This document shows, in pieces, positions 25,706 through 35,079 of a DNA stretch of 64,000 nt (the stretch's first letter is position 1; the number at the start of each line of letters is the position of its first letter). Under the pieces are notes generated by a model, which had not been told where the DNA came from, ran no database searches, and worked only from the letters and a program-made list of their open reading frames with translations. The stretch spans positions 1,178,001 through 1,242,000 of the forward strand of contig NZ_CP087714.1 of assembly GCF_039641995.1 (NCBI RefSeq). Reading direction: 5' to 3'. The position numbers and the translations under genes were made by a program. This DNA is from Geoglobus acetivorans. Its GTDB lineage: Archaea > Halobacteriota > Archaeoglobi > Archaeoglobales > Archaeoglobaceae.

Positions 25706-28700
25706 TTACTTCGGTACAAATATTAATCCTGCCACGATGTGTGGCTCGAACGCTTTTCTCCCAGATTCTTCTAACCTTTCCTTCGACATTGCCATCATTT
25801 CTGGTATGTTGTACTGAAGCAGTAATTTCTTAACCACATCGATAAATTCGCTATCACTTTTAGTTTTAATCTTCTTAAAATCACTATCAAACGATTTTAC
25901 GTTTTTGACAGCCCATTTGGCCATATCGAAGATTTTACTTAATTCACTTCTTTCTTCAGTTGTTGTCGATGAGAGTATTTTGTAAAGCCTGTCGAGATTT
26001 TTCCTTGAGAGTTTCTTTCCTTTTTTCTTTCCTGCCAGCTCAATACCAGACTCCGTATCCTCGATCATCTGTTTGAATACCTGCATAGCTTTCTCTGCAG
26101 CGCTGTAATACAATTCACCATGAAATCTGGATGGTCTTGTTTCGATAGTCAATTCGGTGTCTTTTAGCAATTTCTCAATATTTCTTTCCAAATTGAGCTC
26201 CCATGTCTCGCCATCCCGCCTCAATATGTAATAATTCGTTTTTACACCGTTTGTGCATACAAAGAATGCAAGGGGGTATTCTCCATTCCAGTGACAACAG
26301 CTTCTCATTGAGTATTGTTTTTTGATTTCATCAAATTTTTCTGGCCACTCTTCCATGAACTTTCTTAAGACAGATTCAGCACCATCTGCAATAGCTAATG
26401 AAGTCTCCTCTTCCAGCTTATTCAGGAAGTTATCATCCCCTCCGTAGATTGCTTCAATTGCAGAGGGGTTCCATTCCTCTGTTTCTTCCAAAATTTTGCC
26501 GTCGGCACCGAGGGCACTTCCAAATTCTTTGACTCTTGTCTTAATTTTCTCAACAAGTCCAAGTTTTCTGTCGAGTAAGGTTTCGGGGAAGAAATTGTAG
26601 ATGTAGACTGTCTCATGTTCACTGCCTATCCTATCCACCCTTCCGATTCTCTGAATAAGCTTTACAGGCGTCCAGTGCAAGTCATAATTGACAACTACAT
26701 TGGCGTCCTGTAGGTTGAGACCCTCACTTAGAACATCTGTTGCTATTAAGATGTCGATGGGGTCATCGGTTGCATAATTATTGGCTTTGGGCGCAAATCT
26801 TTTCACAAATTCGTTAATGTTTTTGGTTTTGGAGGTTATTGCCGCGATACTCCAATTATTTGTTAACCCTATTCTTTCGAGAGCCCTGTAAATCCATTCG
26901 ACCGTTTCTGAATATTCACTAAATATCAGGATTTTTTGTCCAGTATTTTGCATGAGGTCTTCTATGAGTCCAGCAAGAGCACTGAGTTTATTATCTTCCA
27001 GTGGGTTTTCTTCAAACGTCTCCTTAAGCGGTTCTACAAGCTCATACATTGCTTCTAAAATCTCGATATCTCTATTCACATCTCTTAGGAGAGCATCAAC
27101 ATTGAACTTGTCAGCGTCATATTTTATACCAATTCTCGCAATCTCTGCGTCAACTTCAGGATACGTTAGCTCTTTCGGTGTTCCTTCCTGTAGGTTTAGC
27201 AGAATGTCCTCATAATCTTCTCCAGCCGGAACAACACCTCTCCTCAAAAACTTAACAAAATTCTTTGAAATTATGAGAGACCTCTCCACGGTTTTGTAGA
27301 AAGCATACCAAGAACTTTCAAGTCTTTTGAGGAATAGCATTTTGGTTATTCCTTTGAGATTTCCGGATTGAGAAAGTTCTGAGTATGGTCTGACTTTTTT
27401 GTACTCGGGGCGAACGTATTTGTAGAGATTAAACCTTGCATAGGTCATGTTTTTGATCCCTTCAATTAGAAGTTCATACACATCTTCTATCCTGCGTTTA
27501 CCTCTCGTAAGTTTAGATACTACATCTGGTAGGAGTCTCAGGTCGTAAACATCTGAAATACTGTATGTAAGGGTTTTAAGTCTACGCTCTGGGAAACATA
27601 GTGTCTTATCACCAAAGTTAATACAATTTCGCTCTCCTCCATACAGCTTTATGATGTCATACCTCGTTCTTCTCACCATCACTTCTCTAAGAACATAACT
27701 TGGAGGGATTTTGCCCTGTTGAATCAACTCTGCCAATTCGGTCCAAGACTTTGCTGGAACCTGGAATGGAGGTGTGGGAGTATGGACAAAGAGCTGGATG
27801 AGATTTATGATATCTCCATAGTTTCTTCTGTAGGGTGTTGCAGTTAACAAAAGAACATGTTTGCCGACAAGAATTTTCTTTAAAGTTTTGTAGCTTTCAG
27901 TCTCAGGGTTCGCATAGTTGTGAGCTTCATCAACAATGACCACTCCCGCCTTATCTCTGACATATTCCATCATCACCCTTTTGTTTTCAGAACGCTCTTC
28001 GTCTATGGAAAGTAAACCGGCTGAAAACACCTCGCCCTCAATATTGAATGCAGCCAGCATGCTTTTCCAGTATTTAACGAGTTGTCTTGGTGATATAACT
28101 GCCACTCTGTATGGCTTTCCGGAATACATGCTCCTTAAAGATAAATCGTGGGCTGTTGCACAAGCTATGTAGGTCTTTCCGAGTCCGACTACATCACTTA
28201 TCAGTACTCCTCCCAGCCTCTCTGCTATGGCAATGGCTCTTTTTGCTGCGTCAATCTGAAACTCGTAGAGCTTGCTGAACAGCGTCGTGATATACATTCC
28301 CTTGATGTCCGCATCAACCACATCCCTGAAGAGCTCGTACAGACCCCTTATCAGAACCTCGTAGGGGGGAGGGAGGTATTCCGGATCCGCCCAGCTTTTC
28401 CTTATAACCTCAATCAGGGCGGGATTGAAGTCCTCGGCCTGATTCCATATCTCCTCAAACCAGTTTTTGAGGGTGTTGTAATGCCCCATAGCAACGGGGG
28501 CGTTGAGCTCGGTGTTGGCCATCAAACCAGAAAGGCTCAGGTTGCTTGAGCCGACAAGCCCGAAGCTCACGCCCCGTTCCGCATGGAAGAGGTAGGTTTT
28601 GGCGTGCATGTATTCCTGAGTGTAAATTCTGAGCTTTAGCTGACCACTTTCGAGCCAGCTCTTCAGGAGCATGGCCATCTCCTGATTCTCTTTCGTGTGG

Positions 28701-29068
28701 CTGGTCTGGCCGAGCTGTCTGCTGTAAGCCTCAGCATTTGGGTTGATTCTGTCTTCGTTGGAGAACATGCTCTTGCTCTGGATCTTCTTCACCCTCTCGA
28801 TTGAGTTGTAGGCGTAGACGAGCTGTTCGTAGGTCTTCTCCTGCATGACGTTGCCGAGGACTATTCGCATCTCCCCGCCGTTCTCGAAGAACTGCTTCAG
28901 CTCGTCTTTAATCTCCTTGAGGCCTGAGAGGAAGAGGAAGCCTACGGTGATGTCTATCCTTGGATACAGCCCGCATGTGAGGGCCTCCTTAAGAACGTCG
29001 AGGAGCTTGATGGTTCTGTTATCTACCAGTCCTCTTTCTTGGAGGAGCTGGATGTAGTTTTTATCCAT
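25706..29068 (-). CDS. PLD-SNF2 helicase: phospholipase D-type nuclease domain fused to a superfamily 2 helicase
   Basis: 1120 residues. The N-terminal phospholipase D-like domain has HAKTYLFHAERG and FGLVGSSNLSLSGL near residues 159-180 (one HKD-type motif). The SF2 helicase follows, with Walker A ISDVVGLGKTYIACA near 293, IVDEAHNYANP near 381, LLTATPYRRNYGD, TDVLSEGLNLQDANVVVNYD and QRIGRVDRIGS near 813. Such proteins occur in DISARM-like and related methylase-linked defence loci. It is the last gene of a minus-strand run with the methylase, a PD-(D/E)XK protein and DUF365. It is not an HsdR: it lacks the HsdR N-terminal nuclease and carries PLD instead. Confidence 0.9.
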   Translation of the reverse strand: MDKNYIQLLQERGLVDNRTIKLLDVLKEALTCGLYPRIDITVGFLFLSGLKEIKDELKQFFENGGEMRIVLGNVMQEKTYEQLVYAYNSIERVKKIQSKSMFSNEDRINPNAEAYSRQLGQTSHTKENQEMAMLLKSWLESGQLKLRIYTQEYMHAKTYLFHAERGVSFGLVGSSNLSLSGLMANTELNAPVAMGHYNTLKNWFEEIWNQAEDFNPALIEVIRKSWADPEYLPPPYEVLIRGLYELFRDVVDADIKGMYITTLFSKLYEFQIDAAKRAIAIAERLGGVLISDVVGLGKTYIACATAHDLSLRSMYSGKPYRVAVISPRQLVKYWKSMLAAFNIEGEVFSAGLLSIDEERSENKRVMMEYVRDKAGVVIVDEAHNYANPETESYKTLKKILVGKHVLLLTATPYRRNYGDIINLIQLFVHTPTPPFQVPAKSWTELAELIQQGKIPPSYVLREVMVRRTRYDIIKLYGGERNCINFGDKTLCFPERRLKTLTYSISDVYDLRLLPDVVSKLTRGKRRIEDVYELLIEGIKNMTYARFNLYKYVRPEYKKVRPYSELSQSGNLKGITKMLFLKRLESSWYAFYKTVERSLIISKNFVKFLRRGVVPAGEDYEDILLNLQEGTPKELTYPEVDAEIARIGIKYDADKFNVDALLRDVNRDIEILEAMYELVEPLKETFEENPLEDNKLSALAGLIEDLMQNTGQKILIFSEYSETVEWIYRALERIGLTNNWSIAAITSKTKNINEFVKRFAPKANNYATDDPIDILIATDVLSEGLNLQDANVVVNYDLHWTPVKLIQRIGRVDRIGSEHETVYIYNFFPETLLDRKLGLVEKIKTRVKEFGSALGADGKILEETEEWNPSAIEAIYGGDDNFLNKLEEETSLAIADGAESVLRKFMEEWPEKFDEIKKQYSMRSCCHWNGEYPLAFFVCTNGVKTNYYILRRDGETWELNLERNIEKLLKDTELTIETRPSRFHGELYYSAAEKAMQVFKQMIEDTESGIELAGKKKGKKLSRKNLDRLYKILSSTTTEERSELSKIFDMAKWAVKNVKSFDSDFKKIKTKSDSEFIDVVKKLLLQYNIPEMMAMSKERLEESGRKAFEPHIVAGLIFVPK

Positions 29069-29107
29069 TAAATCACCAGCACTTTTTTAGATTGTGGTAA
29101 GATTTGA

Positions 29108-29539
29108 CTATTCTTCTTTTAAGTACTGTCCGCTCACCGGTACAAACTTTTTTGGTTTTACGGGCCTGTCGTATTTCCTTATGTTCTCCAGCTCGATCAC
29201 GAGCCAGAGCTTCTTCTTTTGCTGCCCCCTACTTCTCCAGCCAGAGCGCCATTTTTCTTGGGATTTTACATACTCTTTAAGTTCGTCTTTTGTAAGGAAC
29301 ACACGGTCGCCGTACCTGTCAAAGATTCTAAGCGGATCTTCAACAACTTCTATATTTTTTATGATGGCTTCTCCAACAAAACCTGTATCTTCTCTCGACT
29401 GATAAAAAACAAACTTCATGCCTGGCTTTAACTGCTTCCAGACAGTGGCCGGTTTAACGAAGACGTTTTTATCCTTCTCAAAAAACCTGTTTACGCACGG
29501 TTTTGGTATAGGATAGGTAACTCCTGCAATTCTGGGCAT
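29108..29539 (-). CDS. DUF365 (PUA-like) protein, copy 1
   Basis: About 143 residues from the ATG at 29539 (MPRIAGVTYPIPKP). The frame opens 13 codons earlier, but the paralogue at 36777 begins at the equivalent place. Conserved blocks are VFVKPATVWKQLKPGMKFVF, YQSREDTGFVGEA, EKWRSGWRSRG and KKFVPVSGQYL. DUF365 is an archaeal family with a PUA/ASCH-like fold; a role in recognising modified nucleic acid is plausible but unproven. It lies 40 bases before the PLD-helicase. Confidence 0.85.
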   Translation of the reverse strand: MPRIAGVTYPIPKPCVNRFFEKDKNVFVKPATVWKQLKPGMKFVFYQSREDTGFVGEAIIKNIEVVEDPLRIFDRYGDRVFLTKDELKEYVKSQEKWRSGWRSRGQQKKKLWLVIELENIRKYDRPVKPKKFVPVSGQYLKEE

Positions 29540-29670
29540 ATTTACCACCATTAACTCTCTAAACTGGGTAGATATCAAAACATACTTCGTGACATATAAT
29601 ATTACCGGAAGGGCTCTGTCGGTTCTTAAAATTATATTTTATTTAATTCGGCTAATATTGCTAATGGGTC

Positions 29671-30111
29671 TCAAGGATCAAGTAACGAGTTTGGAAAATT
29701 TTCTTTCAATTCACCAGCTTTTATTAATTTTTTGTGGAATTTTATCCAATCATCAGTGGACTCACTCTCTCTGACGTCTTTTACTTGAAAAATAGCCAAT
29801 ATAGACTCGTCTGTAATGGGTTCTCCTTTTTTGAAATAGATGATAACCATGGGTATCTTTGCTCGTTCACATAATTTTTTTAAAGCTAGGTAGTTTGGTT
29901 TATCTTCTGGGAAAGGTTTCCAATGCTCAGGTTTTATTGATGATCTCTTGAGCTCTATAATACAAATGGGTTCGTAATTTTGCCGAGAATCCGACACACA
30001 TACTACCCAAGTGTCTATATCTTGAATCACAAAATGTGAAGGTAAATTTTCTCGCTGCCATTCATGGAATTCATTTGACGTGTATTTATTCACGGGTTTT
30101 ATGGCTGGCAT
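29671..30111 (-). CDS. Small PD-(D/E)XK-like protein
   Basis: 146 residues. NEFHEWQREN near residue 13, VIQDIDTWVVCVSD near 32 and ICIIELKRSS near 50 give the D...ELK pattern of restriction-like nucleases. KPNYLALKKLCERAKIPMVI resembles the helix and strand after the active site in Hjc- or VRR-type nucleases. It sits between the methylase and DUF365 on the same strand. Nuclease role inferred. Confidence 0.6.
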   Translation of the reverse strand: MPAIKPVNKYTSNEFHEWQRENLPSHFVIQDIDTWVVCVSDSRQNYEPICIIELKRSSIKPEHWKPFPEDKPNYLALKKLCERAKIPMVIIYFKKGEPITDESILAIFQVKDVRESESTDDWIKFHKKLIKAGELKENFPNSLLDP

Positions 30112-30563
30112 AATGGGTAGTTATTCCTTAACTAATATATATTATATTTTCTGTTTCTGTTCTGTACAATACCACAACATCTCCTTAGACATGAAAAACC
30201 TGGTAGTACTTTTGCAAAATCTCGCACGATCGTTTCTTACCGCGAGAAAAGTTCTTTCTATGGTTTGTTTCACTTTTCTTCGCCACTCTTTGCGTATACG
30301 GAATCAAGTTGTGAGTATCTCATCTATCTGTACGGAATATGTGACTCTCTGTTTGATTTTGTCTGGAATATCATTTCACAATTCTCTTAGCGTACCGGTA
30401 TGCCCGTCTTCAACAGAATAACTCAATATTTTGCGAGAACTAACTTTCAGAGCTGACCGGATCCACTATTCTTCTTTGCTTTAAACAAGTATCCACATTT
30501 CGTCTTCATTGAAATAGTGTCAATATTTCTATTTTATTTTTTTAAATCAAAAAATCACCATTG
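30112..30563. other. 452-bp intergenic region, possible decayed gene
   Basis: No intact gene. On the minus strand an open stretch at 30142-30303 reads RKEWRRKVKQTIERTF and KSTTRFFMSKEMLWYC, basic and mildly reminiscent of a transposase C-terminus, but it has no start and no terminal repeats were found. The region separates the methylase from the PD-(D/E)XK gene, so these may not share one transcript. Confidence 0.35.
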
Positions 30564-33500
30564 TTATTTTGATTTTGCCTTTGACAATCTCCATTTAACG
30601 AGTTCAATAACTGATCTGTAAACCTGAAGCTGTTCCTCCTCGTTTAATCCTAGAACTTCAAATATAATTTCATCCAATTTTCTTCGATCTCTCAGAATCC
30701 AATTTAATTTGAGATCTTTTATGTTTATGTTATTAAAGTCATCATCGGGTTTTGAGAAACCAAACTCCTCGAATATAGTTTTTACATCACGATTGACAAT
30801 TTCTCTTACGATAGATTTTATTCTATTATCCAAATTTAGATTTCTAATTATTTTAGGATTTATAATAAGCAATAATTCTGCTTCATATACTTTAAAATCT
30901 AGTGCCCCTTCTCCCAAATTTGCTCTACCAAACAATTCCACCATTAAAGGTATATAACTACTATTTAAAAGTCCAAATAATATTAGTTCATCTTCACTTG
31001 AGTATATATTGTACAATCGAGCATCACATAGAGCTAAGTTATTCAGCCAAAAAGGGTATCTATCATTATAACTCATCATGCACAAAATTTTGCTTATCTC
31101 TTTAACGTTTATAGACCACCAGTATGGCCTATTATTAGCTACACTTGGTCTTTTGTAAAACGGTATTGCCCGAGCTCCGCATTGAGGGCAAGACGCAATG
31201 CCATCGTGTTGTGAATAAAACAACTTATGCTTAGAGTTAGATGAACAACTCATTAAAGAGTTCTCCGCACGTTTGATATATTCTAAAGCATGTATGTAGT
31301 TTCGCTGTTGAAGCTCTTTTTTCGAAAGCAAGCACATAAAAGCGAGTACTGTAGTATTATCACTAAACACCATATATTTTGGTATGTCCTGAGGGCTTTT
31401 TATTACCAGCCTCAAAAATTCTCTCTCGATGTATCCTTTCCAGCCAGCTCCATTCTCCACAGGCAGTAGATTATCCTCTTCGTGCACAACTCCACACAAC
31501 TCACAGACAGGTCTTTTTACCAACCTCTTCAGATAGAAGAAATCATTAGCCCCGGTCTTAATACCGAACTTTACTTCAGCAATTTCTCCAAGTCTGACAA
31601 GCTTGTCTTTATTCTTGTCCACGATCTTGTAGAAGATTTCCGGAGCTCTTATCAGCAACCCCCCCCACTTCTCACCCTCATACTTCCCAAGCGACTCACC
31701 GTTGAATGTGGCATTTCCAAGCTTGGCGAGCTCCCTCTCTGTAATATATCTTATCCTCGCAACCTCTCCTTCATAGAAGTGGAGCTTAGCCCCAAACACC
31801 TCATAGTGCTTAACCTCTCCAGCCTTATCCACGTGGAGGGGATAGACTGACACCACTTCGGCTACGTCGTCTGTCGTCAGCTCCTCGAACGTCTTCTTAA
31901 GCAAGACAAAGTTGATGTAGTGGCCGTCGAGCACACTCGCCTCGTCCACATCCTTCCTCTCGAAGACGGTTATCACCGTGTTGATGTCCGCTTCCTCGAA
32001 AGAGCGGTACAGGCTGTCGAAAACGTATCTCAGCTTTCCATACCTCAGGAAGAACTCCTGTAGCTTCACACCAAACTCGACATCCAGCCAAGAGTTGGAG
32101 GTGATGTAAACCAGCACGCCGTGGGGCTTGAGGAGCATGGTGCTGTGCACGAAGAAATAGGCGTACAGGTCAGACCTCCCGGGGAGCTCGAACTTGTCTC
32201 CATAAATTGATTCCACGACCTCCTTAACAGATTCCTGAACCGCATTCTTATACCAGCTCTTGAGCTTCTTCTGCTCGGAACTGCTGAGCTTCTCAAACTC
32301 GTTGAGGTCCAGATATTCAGGGTAGATCTTCTCCTGCCTGACGTATGGAGGATTTGAGACTACAATATCAAATCCACCCTCCGCAAAAACCTGTGCAAAG
32401 TCAATCTGCCAGATGAACGGAACCTCGACATTTCTGTTGTTTCTGTAGGCCTCGTAGATTTTTCTTATCAGCTCCCTTTCCTCCTCCACGAGGTTGTGCA
32501 GAACCTCGCCATCAAGAGTGGCCTGAACTCTCCTGCTGGAAGAATAAAGATTCTCAATGAACCCTCTGAAGACCCCGTTCATGGTCTCTTTCAGCTTCTT
32601 CTCAGGCTCTTCAACCTCTCCGTCAAATATTTTCTTCAGTTCAGCCTTTATGGTTGGGCCGACTGCCCTCATTCTGGTTCTCAGCATGTCAACAACATGC
32701 CTCGGCAGAACGATCCTCTTCCCGTCCACCTCTATCTCCTTGGGAACGATCGAGTCGGCGGTTTTGATGTTGGCTTTCAGGTTTGGAAGGATCGGCAACT
32801 CTTTCCTTCTATTATCCTGAAGATCAACGTAAGGTCTCTCTGGTAGAGCATCTTCATCCTCAATCAGGGCGAGCCACAGCCTCAGCTCCGCAACCCTCGT
32901 CGCCCAGCCCTTAATATCCACCCCAAAGATGTTCTCTCTTATGATCTCTTTCTTGCCCTCATAATCTACCGGAAGGCCGAGCTTCCTGCGGAGCTCCCTG
33001 AGAACGTTGAAGGCCGCTACGAGGAACGCCCCAGAACCGCACGCCGGATCAACTATCCTGACCTTCTTAAGCAACTCTTTGACATCCTCTCTGAGCTCAT
33101 CCCTGATTCTACCATCCATACTGTTCCAGATGAACCTGACGAGCTCCTCTCTAATCGCCTGCCTGAACTCGTCCTCGTCTCTATCTCCACCATGCTTTTC
33201 ATAGAGGTTTGTAAGCAGGTACTCCAGAATCGCGATCCTCACCATGAAGTCCACTTCAGCTTCAGGGGTGTAGAAGATGCCCGAGCTCTTCCTCGCCCCT
33301 TCCTCCTGAGCGATCAGCGATTCGTAAATGTGGCCGAGCATCGCGGGATCAACAGCAATCTCAACCTCCAGAGGAGTCTTCTCGCTGACCGTGAAGTTGT
33401 ACAGCTCAAGAAAGTCGAATATCACACTCTTAATTGCCTCGTCAGGCAAACTCACGACGATCTCATCAACAACCACGTCCCCTTCTCTGGCCATCTCGAA

Positions 33501-34592
33501 AAGCCCGCCGTTGAAGTAAGGTATTTCCTCGAACGCCTCAGCAACCTCTCTCGGCAGGTGGTAGAAGAGCCCCACCTTCTCTTCCTTTGGCTTGTTCATT
33601 GCGTCGAAGAACAGAGGTCTCAGATAGTGGCTGTAGAACTCATCCCTGAACACAGGCTCTCCATCCTCGTTCCTGTCGAGTGTGCTTACGTACCTCTCCC
33701 ATAGCCAGACGATGAAGTCCTTCCTGCCGGCAAGCCAGCCCTTCCGCTGGAGGAAGTAGATGAACATCAGCCTGTTGAGCAGGGAGTGCGTGAAGGTTTT
33801 GGCGGCTCTCATCACGAAGATTTCTTTGGGAATGCTGTCTCTGCCCGTGTATGCTTCCTCAAACCTGCTTCCATACCTTCTTACAACCAAATCTTTCAGC
33901 TCGTTGTAGAACTTCTGGTAATCTTTAAAGAAATCCTCAGTGAGAGTCTTAACCCTGAAAGCCTCATTAACCTTCTCTCTTACCTCTATTGCCGGGGTGC
34001 CGGGGCTGTCGAGCCTTAATTTTGAAAGGGCAATTGAAGGAGTTCTATGTGCCTTACCTTCACCGACAATATATACTCTCAACTCAAGCCTGTCAGTTTC
34101 TTTAATGTAAACTGGAGAGATAATCTGCCAAGTATCGTTTACACGTATTATTAAGATAAAATTCGCATATTTCTCATCCCAATCAACAAAAGCTTTGACG
34201 ATCTCTCTTCTCAACGTCTTTGTCATTTTAGGTAACGAGAGATACATTATCCTAAATGGCTCTGCATCTTTTGGCTTAGTTTCAGCAATAACTTCAGCTC
34301 TTAACTCAATTTCTCTCCCATCATGTTTAATCCCTATTGAGAATTGAACATTTGATGGCTCAAATTTAAGTAGAGAGAAAATCCGCCTAAACAAGTTTTT
34401 CGCATCTTCATCGCTCAACCCTTTGAGATTGTCAAGAACCTTCTGTATTTCTCCAGCGAGATCGTCATTAGCTCCAATTGTCTTTTGTTGGAAGTTTACC
34501 GTCACGCTATTCCCCCCATTTTTGTATGGTAAGTTCTTCTCAGTAAAATCTCTAAATATTGTTTTTGGTAGGAATTCAAAAAAATATAACAA
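30564..34592 (-). CDS. Large Eco57I-type N6-adenine methyltransferase (BREX/DISARM-like)
   Basis: 1342 residues. SGIFYTPEAEVDFMVR lies near residue 441, the AdoMet motif VDPACGSGAFLVAAFN near 516, FGVDIKGWATRVAELRLWLA near 555 and the catalytic VVSNPPYVRQEK near 747. A TaqI-like specificity region follows, with a late zinc-ribbon pair (RPVCELCGV; IASCPQCGARA). The first 300 residues are not recognised. The open frame starts at a TTG (34592); a GTG at 34505 is also possible, so the start is uncertain. It lies divergently from the EVE-GmrSD operon, 46 bases away. It may protect self DNA in a system with the PLD-helicase. Confidence 0.88.
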   Translation of the reverse strand: MLYFFEFLPKTIFRDFTEKNLPYKNGGNSVTVNFQQKTIGANDDLAGEIQKVLDNLKGLSDEDAKNLFRRIFSLLKFEPSNVQFSIGIKHDGREIELRAEVIAETKPKDAEPFRIMYLSLPKMTKTLRREIVKAFVDWDEKYANFILIIRVNDTWQIISPVYIKETDRLELRVYIVGEGKAHRTPSIALSKLRLDSPGTPAIEVREKVNEAFRVKTLTEDFFKDYQKFYNELKDLVVRRYGSRFEEAYTGRDSIPKEIFVMRAAKTFTHSLLNRLMFIYFLQRKGWLAGRKDFIVWLWERYVSTLDRNEDGEPVFRDEFYSHYLRPLFFDAMNKPKEEKVGLFYHLPREVAEAFEEIPYFNGGLFEMAREGDVVVDEIVVSLPDEAIKSVIFDFLELYNFTVSEKTPLEVEIAVDPAMLGHIYESLIAQEEGARKSSGIFYTPEAEVDFMVRIAILEYLLTNLYEKHGGDRDEDEFRQAIREELVRFIWNSMDGRIRDELREDVKELLKKVRIVDPACGSGAFLVAAFNVLRELRRKLGLPVDYEGKKEIIRENIFGVDIKGWATRVAELRLWLALIEDEDALPERPYVDLQDNRRKELPILPNLKANIKTADSIVPKEIEVDGKRIVLPRHVVDMLRTRMRAVGPTIKAELKKIFDGEVEEPEKKLKETMNGVFRGFIENLYSSSRRVQATLDGEVLHNLVEEERELIRKIYEAYRNNRNVEVPFIWQIDFAQVFAEGGFDIVVSNPPYVRQEKIYPEYLDLNEFEKLSSSEQKKLKSWYKNAVQESVKEVVESIYGDKFELPGRSDLYAYFFVHSTMLLKPHGVLVYITSNSWLDVEFGVKLQEFFLRYGKLRYVFDSLYRSFEEADINTVITVFERKDVDEASVLDGHYINFVLLKKTFEELTTDDVAEVVSVYPLHVDKAGEVKHYEVFGAKLHFYEGEVARIRYITERELAKLGNATFNGESLGKYEGEKWGGLLIRAPEIFYKIVDKNKDKLVRLGEIAEVKFGIKTGANDFFYLKRLVKRPVCELCGVVHEEDNLLPVENGAGWKGYIEREFLRLVIKSPQDIPKYMVFSDNTTVLAFMCLLSKKELQQRNYIHALEYIKRAENSLMSCSSNSKHKLFYSQHDGIASCPQCGARAIPFYKRPSVANNRPYWWSINVKEISKILCMMSYNDRYPFWLNNLALCDARLYNIYSSEDELILFGLLNSSYIPLMVELFGRANLGEGALDFKVYEAELLLIINPKIIRNLNLDNRIKSIVREIVNRDVKTIFEEFGFSKPDDDFNNINIKDLKLNWILRDRRKLDEIIFEVLGLNEEEQLQVYRSVIELVKWRLSKAKSK

Positions 34593-34638
34593 AATTTTTA
34601 TTGTGCTTTTCCTTAGTTAGAGAGTAGCAGGTGATTCT

Positions 34639-35079
34639 ATGGCCTACTGGTTCTGCATAACCAACGAAGATAACTGGAAAGTTATAAAGCAGAAAAACAT
34701 CTGGGGAGTGCCAGAGAGGCACAAAAACACAATTGCAAGAGTTAAACCGGGAGACAAACTCCTAATCTACCTGAAACAGGAGAGAAATAAAGATGAAATC
34801 AAAGAACCGAGAATTGTGGCAGTTTACGAGGCAGCTTCTGAAGTTTTCAGGGATTCAGGCAGGATTTTCAAGTCTCCAAAAGGCATGGGAAATGAAACTT
34901 TCCCGCTCAGAATTAAACTCAAACCGGTAAAAATCTTCGATAAGCCTGTTGAATTCAAACCCCTGATTCCAAAGCTGAGGTTCATCACCAACAAGAAGAG
35001 GTGGAGCGGCCACCTGATGGGCAAGGCGATGAGGGAGATTCCTGAGGAGGATTACAAATTAATTGTAGGAGGTGTGTAA
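34639..35079 (+). CDS. EVE-domain protein
   Basis: 146 residues forming one EVE (PUA-like) domain: [20 protein letters not shown] at the start, [39 protein letters not shown], and a late [20 protein letters not shown] domains bind modified bases such as 5-methyl- or 5-hydroxymethylcytosine and are common in restriction loci. Its stop is directly followed by the ATG of the GmrSD-like gene, so it is probably the modified-base reader for that nuclease; this is inference from context. Confidence 0.87.
   Translation: MAYWFCITNEDNWKVIKQKNIWGVPERHKNTIARVKPGDKLLIYLKQERNKDEIKEPRIVAVYEAASEVFRDSGRIFKSPKGMGNETFPLRIKLKPVKIFDKPVEFKPLIPKLRFITNKKRWSGHLMGKAMREIPEEDYKLIVGGV

Noticed and set aside
25706-29068. 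PLD-helicase as the HsdR subunit of the Type I system
   Set aside because: It has a phospholipase D-type N-terminus and SNF2-like order, is 19 kb from hsdM and sits with its own methylase; HsdR would have a PD-(D/E)XK N-terminus.
30142-30303. Transposase remnant
   Set aside because: Only a short basic frame without start, terminal repeats or target duplication; kept as an unassigned region.
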